Positions 56,301 through 64,000 of a DNA stretch of 64,000 nucleotides are shown here, one piece after another. Origin of the DNA: a bacterium. GTDB taxonomy: Bacteria; Hinthialibacterota; Hinthialibacteria; H5-UNCL2. Position 1 is the first letter of the stretch. Each line of letters starts with the position of its first letter. The notes beneath the pieces are model-generated. The model worked only from the letters and a program-made list of their open reading frames with translations. It searched no databases and was not told the origin of the DNA. The position numbers and the translations under genes were made by a program. Where the stretch lies: the NCBI GenBank assembly GCA_015075175.1, contig JABTUV010000016.1, positions 1 to 64,000 of the forward strand, given 5' to 3'.

Positions 56301-58487
56301 GATGGTGGCCGTTGAAACTCGTATCCAGGAACCGCGACGTGGGATCGTCCAGCCGCAAGAGTACCGGCGAAACCCCACGCACCTGCTCGCGCCGCGGCGG
56401 CACGATGACGCCCTTGCCCAAGAGGTGCAGGAGCGGGACCAGCCCCTCCAACCCCGACCGCGTCAGGCTCCCGCCCGCGTCGATCTGCCCCGCCTGGTTG
56501 ATGATGACGGACGCCCCCAGCGCCACGTCCTTCACGTTGTAGCGCAGCGCCGGATGGCCCGCCATCTGGTATTCCCAGTCCCAGGCGCGGTTGAAGGAGA
56601 GTTGTCGGCGATCATGCGGCTGGCCCAGCGGTCCACCTCGCCGTTGAGCCACAGGCCCACCGCGCCGCCAGGTTGACGTCGGGCGAGCGCGAGTTGCTAT
56701 CCTCGACGGAGGACGACACCGAGCGATGGGTGCCATCCGAAGCAAGGCGCGCACCGCCGGCAGGGACGGAACCGCCGCCCACCACGTCGCCTTCTCGTGC
56801 AAACCATCATCTTGCCGCCGTGCGCCACGCACAAGTCCATGGCCGGGACGAGATAGTGCTCCAGGAAGTAGGGGAAGTCGGCGAGCTTGTCCTCGGCGCA
56901 TACCAATCCCAGGCAGGCGTCCGGCGCCGCATCGAAAATCGCCTCGACCGTCGAAAGCTGCATGTAGGGCGCGCTGTTGCGGCCGATCTGCACCATGAAC
57001 GCCTGCCGCGGCCTGCATGTCCGCAGCCAGGCTCACGATGTCGGCGGCCGGCAGGGCGTAGGGATAGCGTGGATCGCGCGCCCAGGGCGTCGCATCCGGC
57101 CGCATCAGGACCACGTTCTCCGTCATGCTGAAATCCACGAAATAGCGCAGCCGGGCGTAAGGATAATCGGTCTCGTACTGGTCCAGAAGGTCAACGGCGT
57201 CGCTGACGGCATCGGCGACCTGGGTGGAATACGAAACGACTCTATAAGCCAGTTCGATGGGGATGGGGCCGGGCTGGCCGCTGATGGTGTCGTACGTTCC
57301 GGCGACCACGGCGCCGGTGAGGTTGGCCAGCATCGCCGCAATCGTGCCGATGCGTCCCTGCCGCGGCAGGTTGGGAAACGGCGTCTCCCAGCCCGAGTTG
57401 AAAACGACTTGATAGAGCGTCTCGTCGCCGTTGGGACTGGCCCCCAGCCAGACCGCGTTGTCCGGTCCGGGCACGTAGGCGACGCTGGAGAATCCCTGCG
57501 AGCCGCGCACCTGCCCCAGGATGGCGCCCGCAGCATCGTAGAGGACCAGGTCCGGCCCGTTGGCGATGAAGGTCTCCGGTCCCGCGTCGGCGGTCAGGTT
57601 GCCTACGGCGATCTGCGGCACGCGATAGAAGAAGTCCAGCGTGGTCGGGGTATGGGCCGCTTCCGCGAAGGTGGTCGAGCGCACCAGCGGTACGCCGACC
57701 GTCCAGCCGCCGTCGACCAGGGTGATTTCGTCCACCGAGTCGCCGTCGCGGTCGGCGACGACGCCCTCCAGACCCTGGTAGGCGCTGGTGATGGTGACAT
57801 TGTCGGGGACGGTGATGGCGGGGGTGAGGCCGTCGCCGTCGAAGGTAAGAACCGTATAGGGGCCGCCGGGAGGCGAAGCGTTGAGCGTCAGGCACAACAG
57901 CTCGGCCTCAGGATCGGCGTCGAAGTCGCCCGTGGCCAGGAGGGCGATGTAGCGGCCGGTGTCGATGGACCCCAGGAGCGCGCCGGCGGCGGAGAGCTTG
58001 ACCAGATGTTGGGCGCTGCCGCCGGCGAATACGCGCGGGGTGGCGCCGTCCAAGGCGCCGATGGCCACGGCCACCGCCACGCAACCCAGATCGTAGTTCC
58101 AGAGGGCGTCGCCCGTCGCCGAGTAGACGTAGACGCGCCCGTCGGCGCAGGCGGCGGCGATCTCGTCGCGCCCGTCGCCGGTCAGGTCTCCCGCCGCCAA
58201 AGCGAAGATGAACCCGCCCGCGGTAGCCTCCAGAGGACCGCGCCCGCGTTCGAGTAGGCCGTCACGTGCCCGCTGTAGGCGCCGCCGACCACTTCCCGCG
58301 CGGCCGGATTGCCGTCCAGTTCGGCGGCCACCAGCCGGTAGGTGCTGCGGTTGGGAGTGGCGATCGTGTTGACGTCGGCACGAGCGGCGGGCGCGGCGCC
58401 CAGAAGAAGCATGAGACCGATGGAGAGGCGCCGGCCAAGGCGCCCGCCTAAAGTCAAAGACTCGGCACGCATGGAGCGCACGGGCAT
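53356..58487 (-). pseudogene. Giant secreted protein: beta-propeller-like N-terminus, PKD-like domains, Thr-Pro linkers, dockerin-like module and FGE-sulfatase domain
   Basis: The signal peptide (RLSIGLMLLLGAAPAARAD) starts a ~1710-residue protein. Domains in order: FG-GAP-like repeats (AAGDLTGDGRDEIAAACADG, VVADRDGDSVDEITLVDGGW); an unassigned middle region; two PKD-like domains (GGVAAASREILVLEN ends the first); about 280 residues of Thr-Pro repeats; a dockerin-like module (DFNQDQSVDVFDLLLMLEG, FDLNHDGRTNMLDWLLFALSW); and a C-terminal FGE-sulfatase fold (IPAGGFQMGR, LYLGRYEVTQGQW-like start, LPSEAEWEYACRAGG, FDMAGNVWEWCEDDWHESY, RVVRGGGWG). Frames break near 58.21 kb and twice at about 56.6-57.0 kb, probably by base errors. 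The start may be the second Met at 58472. Role unknown; probably cell-surface. Confidence 0.8.
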
Positions 58488-58521
58488 GGTCGTCTTGCTC
58501 GCGTGGGATCAGGATGACCGC

Positions 58522-58549
58522 AGTATAGCCGGATCGCCGGCGCTTTCAA
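58522..58549 (-). promoter_or_regulatory. Sigma-70 promoter of the giant secreted protein
   Basis: On the minus strand TTGAAA (58549-58544) and TATACT (58527-58522) have a 16-base spacer. The start codon is about 35 bases downstream of the -10. Confidence 0.6.
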
Positions 58550-58600
58550 GCTTATCCCAGCCGGCGCAACCACGCCCGACCCATAGGTCCTCTGGTGCGG

Positions 58601-58622
58601 GGTAGGGTGCGCACCGCGCACC
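58601..58622. repeat. GTAGGGTGCGCACCGCGCACC repeat
   Basis: A 22-base imperfect palindrome of the same family that supplies stop codons to six other genes in the window. Here it lies 22 bases past the DUF4900 pilin stop and is not itself a stop codon for a recognised gene. Confidence 0.8.
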
Positions 58623-58643
58623 AACCCACCCGCCGGCACTTGC

Positions 58644-60373
58644 CTAGTACGCGTGCGCGAAGGCCACCGTCTCGAAGGCGTACACCGACGGAATGCCGGG
58701 CGGCGAGTTGATCGGATCCAGATAGAACTGGTCGAAACGCCAGTCGCGGTTGGGCGCTTCGTATACGGGACTGCCGTAGCGCCAGGCGCCCGTCGCCGTC
58801 TCGCTGTTCCAAAAGTTGATCAACGAACCCCGGAACGTCAGCGTTTTGCCGGTCCATTTCTCCGAGAAGCGCAGGCTGTTCTCCAGCCCGCCGTTGTAGG
58901 CGCCGGAACCGTCTCGGTGTTGCCCATCATCACGACCGCGTTGATCGTGGTATTGGTGGCGTTGCGGCTGCTGTAAGTGGTGTTTCCATCCGACCAGTTG
59001 TTGGACAGGATGTTGAAGGCGTCGGCGGCTACCAGCTCGCGCGTCTTGTTTGTAGTGATGTAGTTGCCCTTGATGTAGAGCGGATTGTCGGTGGCGACCG
59101 TCAATCCGCCGGGCGGCAGCTGGGCGCCGTTGGTGAGGCGCACGGCGTCAAAGGTCGTGCCGTTGGTGCTGCCGGACTTGGATACGTACAATACGCCGTT
59201 GGCCGGCGCCCGGCCGCTCTCGATCAGGTTGCCGATGTTCACCTCCACCGCCGAGACGGTGCGGTTCTCGCGATAGTCGAACCAGGTCTTGGTCGAGATG
59301 ATGCTCTTGGTCTGGCTGGGATTGCTGGGATTGGGATAGGTGAGCGGGACCACGCTGCCGTCGGGGGCGTAACCGACGCCGTCGATGATGGCCAGGCCCG
59401 CCTTGTTGTGGAACTTGGCCTGCGCCAGCTCGGGGGAATCGTCAGGCGAGCTGCGCTCCACCACCTCATGCGGGTTTTCCGTCAGGTTGATGGGCAGGCG
59501 CAGTTGCGGCACGCCGTGATCCTGGCTTTGCACCAGCGAGTCGTAGCGGTTGACGACCTCCTCGGCCCAATTGGCGCTGTCGTTGTCCAGCCACTGGCCG
59601 CCGTCCCTCATGCTGATATACTGGCCGTCGCCGTTCATGACCAGCACGTCCCCGTTGGCCATGGCCGAGCCGTCCTTGCGATAGTGGTACATCTTGCCCA
59701 CGGCAGTCATGCCGGCGTTGATGGAGAGGGTATTGCCGGAGCCGAAGTAGAGGTTGCGGTTGGTGTGGATGCGCCCTTCGGCGACCATGACCGGGCCGGG
59801 CAGGATTTCCAGATCGTTGTCGTAGAAGGCGAAGAACTGGGCCAGGGGAATGGCCTGGGCGCGCAGGCGCTCGAAGACGCGCGCGTAGGCGTAGCGGCGC
59901 GATTTCTGCATCTCGGCGGTACCGTCGTTCTGCGCGTGGACGACCGCCACGTCGATGTCAAAGTCCCGCTGCTGGGCCAACAGCCCGCGAAAGGCGCCGC
60001 CCTCAAGCGGGCCGAACAACTCCGAGCTGGCGGCCTTCACCGACAGCCCGGGCCGGCCGTCCTCATCCTCGACCCGGTAGGGGGCGAACTCGGGCAGCGC
60101 CGACAGCTCGGGCGAGAGCGGGGCCAGGTCGTCCAGCTGCTCCTGGGTCGCGCCGCCCTGGGTGATGTAAAGCACGTTCAGGTCCCCGTGGACCTTCTGC
60201 AGGACGCCCTCGGCCACGTGGAAGGCCTTCAGCGCCTCGCCCCGCTTCACCGTCATGTGCACGCTGCCGTTGGAAAAGAGCGAAATGCCCGCCATCACCA
60301 GCGCGGCGGTCAAAATGAAGATCATGGAGATGAGCAGGGCGTGGCCGCGTTGCGTCGATCCGTTGCCAAGCAT
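58644..60373 (-). pseudogene. PilX/DUF4900-like pilus-associated protein, one frameshift near the C-terminus
   Basis: The start MLGNGSTQRGHALLISMIFI (GGAGG eight bases upstream) gives an N-terminal membrane helix as in PilX-type minor pilins. The DUF4900 region follows: AIPLAQFFAFYDNDLEILPG and VMVAEGRIHTNRNLYFGSG. After MMGNTETVPAP the frame shifts by one base near 58.91 kb and continues GAYNGGLENSLRFSEKWTG, then LTFRGSLINFWNSETATGAW to VYAFETVAFAHAY and a TAG. Intact length is about 576 residues. It is the last gene of a three-gene minor-pilin run. The single indel is probably a base error. Confidence 0.8.
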
Positions 60374-60393
60374 GATGGTTGCCTCCAATCGGG

Positions 60394-61044
60394 TTACGAG
60401 CCGTCGCCGTCAAATAGCGACGCCTGGTTCTGGGTACCGTTGCGGACCAGCACGGTGGAGCTGATCTCCACCCCCTGGATGTCCGCGCCGCCGTACCCGC
60501 CGTAAGTGAAGTCGTTGGTTTCGCCGACCCGGAAGGAAAACACCAGCAGGTTGTTGTTGACCAGGGAGGAGTCGGCGATGGGCAGCGTGAGGGATTCCAG
60601 CGTGTCCTGCGGATTGACGCGGGCGACGTAGGGGCGGACCCCGTTGCGTCCGACCACCCGCGCCAGCACCTCCGGAGCCGCGTTGCGCGAGAGGTCGCGC
60701 CAGTACAGCAATTGATTGTCCTTGATGGTGGAAACGTCGCCGTCGGTCCCGGGCGAGAAGCGAAAGCGGCTGGTGCGACCGTCGGCGTGGTTGATGACGA
60801 CCTCCTCGCCGTAATCGCCCGAGACATTGACCAGCGTCGCCTCACGCACCTCCCTCGACAGTACTTCGCGCGCGCGGTAGCCGTCGTTCTTGAATTGCAC
60901 CAGCGACGTGACCTGGGCCAGAATGTCGCTGGAGACGGCGATCAGGGTGAAGGCGCCCGCGAACACCAACGCGCACAGAAAGATCGATAGCGAGACTTCC
61001 AGAAGCGTGAACCCGCCGCCGGCAGGCGATAGGCGCGTCTGCAT
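60394..61044 (-). CDS. Prepilin-type protein, PilW-like
   Basis: This 216-residue protein has the prepilin peptidase site GGGFTLLEVSLSIFLCALVF: cleavage after Gly, Glu at +5, then the hydrophobic helix. The rest (ALVFAGAFTLIAVSSDILAQ, YRAREVLSREVREATLVNVS) is the variable globular head of minor pilins. It lies 20 bases before the DUF4900 gene and 21 after the next pilin gene, so all three are one operon. It would sit at the pilus tip or base. Confidence 0.82.
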   Translation of the reverse strand: MQTRLSPAGGGFTLLEVSLSIFLCALVFAGAFTLIAVSSDILAQVTSLVQFKNDGYRAREVLSREVREATLVNVSGDYGEEVVINHADGRTSRFRFSPGTDGDVSTIKDNQLLYWRDLSRNAAPEVLARVVGRNGVRPYVARVNPQDTLESLTLPIADSSLVNNNLLVFSFRVGETNDFTYGGYGGADIQGVEISSTVLVRNGTQNQASLFDGDGS

Positions 61045-61065
61045 GGCCGCTCCTCCTACTAATAA

Positions 61066-61551
61066 CTAGTCCACGACCGAAATCAGCGTCGTCAGTTGCT
61101 GGCTGTAGGTTTCCGGCAGCGTCTCCTCGGCGTAGCCGCCGCGCACCTGGTAGTCGAATGTGACGGTCACGAGTTTGATACGGTTGTTGGGATCGCCGCC
61201 GACTAGAATCTCCTGGATGGTGACGCGGCGTTCGCCGTACACGTCGTCGGCGGGATCGGCCGTACCGCGACTATCCAGGAGGATGCGGGAGTCGCCCGCT
61301 TCGGGAGGGAAATTGGCCGCGACGATCTGATCGTAATTGAGGCCGCGGATTTGCTCCATCTTCTCCTGGCAGCGGGCCAGCGCCGCCTCGCCCAAAGTCT
61401 CGATGCGCGTCAATCGGCTGTAGTTGCTGATGGAGAGGAGAATCGAGGAGACCACGATCCCCACGACCAGGATGGCGACCACGGTCTCGGTCATGGTGAA
61501 GCCCGCGCGAACGCGCCGTTTGCGCCGTAGGTGTTGCACCGAGACTGCCAT
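61066..61551 (-). CDS. Prepilin-type protein, PilV-like
   Basis: A 161-residue protein with a basic leader and prepilin peptidase motif RAGFTMTETVVAILVVGIVV (Glu at +5). A short head follows (QIRGLNYDQIVAANFPPEAG). Small size and position first in the operon fit the PilV / GspI group. It is transcribed from the promoter at 61646-61674. Confidence 0.8.
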   Translation of the reverse strand: MAVSVQHLRRKRRVRAGFTMTETVVAILVVGIVVSSILLSISNYSRLTRIETLGEAALARCQEKMEQIRGLNYDQIVAANFPPEAGDSRILLDSRGTADPADDVYGERRVTIQEILVGGDPNNRIKLVTVTFDYQVRGGYAEETLPETYSQQLTTLISVVD

Positions 61552-61645
61552 CTATGACCTCCCGCCCCCAGGTTGCAGCACGCGCCGACGCCCGCAAGGG
61601 GGCCGGTCCTCGTGCTGTGCTCGCTATTTGTGTACCGCTTTTTGC

Positions 61646-61674
61646 AGAATAATGCGAATGAAGTTAGTTGTTAA
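61646..61674 (-). promoter_or_regulatory. Sigma-70 promoter of the minor-pilin operon
   Basis: On the minus strand TTAACA (61674-61669) and TATTCT (61651-61646) have a 17-base spacer. The leader is about 90 bases. The 61552-61777 gap is markedly AT-rich, holds no gene, and separates cheA from the pilins. Confidence 0.5.
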
Positions 61675-61777
61675 AAATCAACCAGTTACGCATGATTCCG
61701 AAGCGCGCCAGAATACGTCGGCGGGAATAACTGTAAAATAAAAATACCATTATGTAATGAATAGATGCAATTGAGAA

Positions 61778-64000
61778 TCAGGCCGTTTCGGCACTCGGCA
61801 GCGTCCGGACTTCGCCCCCGTGAGGTCGCAGGAGGCCGGACAATAGGGCCGCAACGTCCAAAACCAAGGCCACGCGGCCGTCTCCCAAGACACTCAAGCC
61901 GGCCAGCCCGGGCACGCGCGACAGGTAACGCCCCAGGGGCTTGATGACGACCTCCTCCTGGCCGAGAAAGCGATCCACGGCCAGGCCCACGCGTTGTCGC
62001 GACCATTGCACCGCGGCGACGAAGATGGGACGGTTGGGATCGCCCCCGCGCAGCGGGGCGCCCCCGGGAAGGCCGTAGACCGCCGCCACGCCGTCGCGCA
62101 ACGGCACGACCTCCTGCTCGCGCACCAGCTGGATGCGGCCGGCCGGAACCTGGTGGATTTCCTCGACCGCCGCCAGCGGCAGGGCGTAAACGGTCTCGCC
62201 CGCGCGCACCAGGAGGGCGTGCACGATGGCCAGGGTGAGGGGCAGGCGGATGCGGAAGGTCGCGCCCTGTCCGGGCTGACTCTCCACCTCGATGGTCCCC
62301 GAGACGCGTTCCACGTTGCGTCGCACCACGTCCAGTCCCACGCCGCGCCCGGAGATGTCGCTGACCTTGCCGGCGGTCGAGAATCCGGGCAGAAAGATGA
62401 GATTCAACGCCTCCGACGTGGAGAGGGGCGCGCCAGGCAGGTCCGCCGCCAATCCCTTTTCCACCGCCTTGCGATAGACGGCCTGGCAGTCGATGCCGCG
62501 ACCGTCGTCCCGCACCTCGATCATGATGCGATTGCCCTGCTGGGAGGCGCGCAGTTCCAGCCGCGCCTCGCGCGGCTTGCCCGCCGCCAGCCGCGCGGCC
62601 GGCTCCTCCACCCCGTGATCCAGCGCGTTGCGGATCAGATGCACCAAGGGATCGCCGATCTCCTCGATCACGCTGCGGTCCACTTCCGTGTCGCCGCCCG
62701 AGATTTCCAGTCGCACCTCCTTGCCCAGCTCCCGCCCCAGGTCGCGCACCATGCGGGGAAAGCGGTTGAAGACGCTGCCGATGGGAACCATGCGCACGTC
62801 CATCACGCTCTCCTGCAGGCGGCCGGAGAGGCGCGAGAACTGCTCCAGCGATTCGGAGAAAGCCGCCTCCAGCGCCTTGAGGTGGGCGAGTACGGGCGGG
62901 GCGACGGCGTCGCGGCGCAGCCGCAGGTTGCGCAGATAGTGGCGGAAGTCGGCCCCCAGTTGGGCGAAGCGCGAGCGCTGCGTGACCAGCTCGCCGATCT
63001 CGTCCATCAAGACGTCCAGCTTGCGCACGTCCACGCGGATGGTGTCGTGGCGCAGCGGACCGGGAGTCGGTCGCGGGGTCGGCGACGCCGGCGTCGGGGA
63101 AACTTCAACCGCCGCCACGACCGGCGCGGCGGACGGCGCAGCCGCAGTCGAAGGCAACGCGCGCACCTCGGCGCGTTCCACTTCCGCCACGTTGCAGGCT
63201 CTTTCCACCGCCGCGGCGGTGGCGCCCGCGATCAGCGCCCGCGTCTGTCGGCCCGCGTAGCCCGCCTCCAAGCGCGCGGCTTCCGGCTCGCTCCAAATGA
63301 GCGTCCCGGCTTTCTTGAGATTATTGAAAACCAGGTAATTCCGCGCCTCCGGCAGGACCGAATCAGCGCGCACGTGCACGGCCGCATAGACCACCGGCCC
63401 GCGCGTCAGGGCCTGCCGCAAGGCCTCCTGCGCCTTCCGCGGAAGGTTCAACTCGGAATCTCGGGCGGCAGCATTGCCGCACTCCAGAGGTTCCTGCGCG
63501 GCCGGACTCGATCGGCGCGGGCGGCAGCAGGCGGACTTCGACGTGCAGCACGCCGCCCAGGTTGCAGGCGGCGCGCAGCCGCGCCTCCGGCGCCGTGGTC
63601 GACCGACCACCTCGAGCGATCCTGGAATGCGCCTTCCGTCACCGCCGACCGCTCGGATGGCACTTCTCGATGGAGCCGACCGCCTCCAGGTTGAGAGGAT
63701 GAGGAAGGCCTTCACGTCCTTCATGGGCAGCTGCGGATCGAGAGCCACCGTGATGCGATAGCGGACGGTGCGCGACCGGCGGCGGGGAAGCGGGGCGGGA
63801 TGGTGGAGACCGGCTCCAGGGGCGCGGGCGGGGCGGACCGCTCCAGGAAGGCTCCATGGCGTTGCACAGCTCCGTCGCGTCGGTATGGGGAACGGACTGG
63901 GTGGTGATCTCACCCACCATGGTCTTGAGCATGTCCACGCCGGACAGAGCAGATCGATCATGGGGCGGTCGGCCGGCCGCTGGCCGCCGCGCACTTCCTC
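61778..64000 (-). pseudogene. cheA: Chemotaxis histidine kinase CheA, partial and frameshifted at the 5' side
   Basis: The C-terminal kinase is intact. The dimerisation domain begins RVDVRKLDVLMDEIGELVTQ. N box HLIRNALDHGVEEPA, G1 RDDGRGIDCQAVYRKA, and F/G2 PGFSTAGKVSDISGRGVGLD follow. The CheW-like domain reads VYALPLAAVEEIHQVPAGRI. Upstream of about 63.4 kb the protein lies in several frames (YRITVALDPQLPMKDVKAFL, VDMLKTMVGEITTQSVPHTD), so several indels occur there. The Hpt domain and start lie beyond the window. It signals to CheY-like regulators. Its place ahead of the pilin operon suggests control of twitching (ChpA-like), which is inference. Confidence 0.85.

Noticed and set aside
53971-56676. 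901-codon plus-strand open frame with Arg-Gly-rich repeats
   Set aside because: It is the complement of the Thr-Pro linker and neighbouring domains. The Arg-Gly pattern is just the reverse of ACN-CCN codons.

Overview
The window comes from a GC-rich bacterium that is almost certainly Gram-negative. Supporting genes are a coiled-coil outer-membrane porin, lipoprotein signals, a type IV pilus apparatus, the MEP isoprenoid gene dxs, and a dnaG-rpoD pair. Two secreted proteins carry long Thr-Pro linkers with dockerin-like calcium-loop modules, and intergenic DNA is packed with interspersed repeats. That combination recalls uncultured phyla such as Sumerlaeota or Hydrogenedentota, but this placement is a weak guess.

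Layout. 0-11.6 kb: a VWA-domain membrane protein (5' end missing), an MFS transporter, a broken DUF1593 hydrolase gene, a sugar-binding lipoprotein, a membrane spermidine-synthase-like protein, a lamin-tail/dockerin-like secreted protein, a porin and a Ppx/GppA phosphatase. 11.7-12.9 kb: a 32-copy array of a 40-bp repeat. 13-25 kb: metabolism and housekeeping (DegT-type aminotransferase, rpiB, ArsC-like protein, aldo/keto reductase, a large membrane protein, NodU-type carbamoyltransferase with SxtJ, RraA-like protein, DUF1844, dtd, purC, galT). 25.3-26 kb: a pentapeptide-repeat protein overlapping a small SH3-like protein. 26.3-36.4 kb: a minus-strand pilus locus (TPR protein, PilB/GspE-like ATPase, PilT, second PilB-like ATPase) preceded by a GT-C-like membrane protein. 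37.8-45.2 kb: a lipoprotein, a tiny zinc-ribbon protein, DUF116, dxs, a sugar nucleotidyltransferase, metK and a small secreted protein with an in-frame stop. 45.4-48.1 kb: a decayed integrative element between tRNA-Thr(CGT) and tRNA-Ser(GGA). 48.9-53.2 kb: dnaG-rpoD. 53.4-58.5 kb: a giant secreted protein ending in an FGE-sulfatase domain. 58.6-64 kb: minor pilins and the 3' part of cheA.

Themes. (1) Type IV pili dominate: three pilus motor ATPases, three pilin-like proteins and a CheA kinase beside the pilins. (2) Several repeat families begin with GTAG, and in eleven genes the TAG of that tetranucleotide is the stop codon. This matches the architecture of REP elements mobilised by RAYT transposases. 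(3) Many genes, including the essential metK and probably rpoD, carry single-base frameshifts, densest at 31-37.7 kb. Most are probably sequencing or assembly indels, so genes called broken here may be intact in the organism. Coordinates of frameshifted genes span the whole inferred locus.
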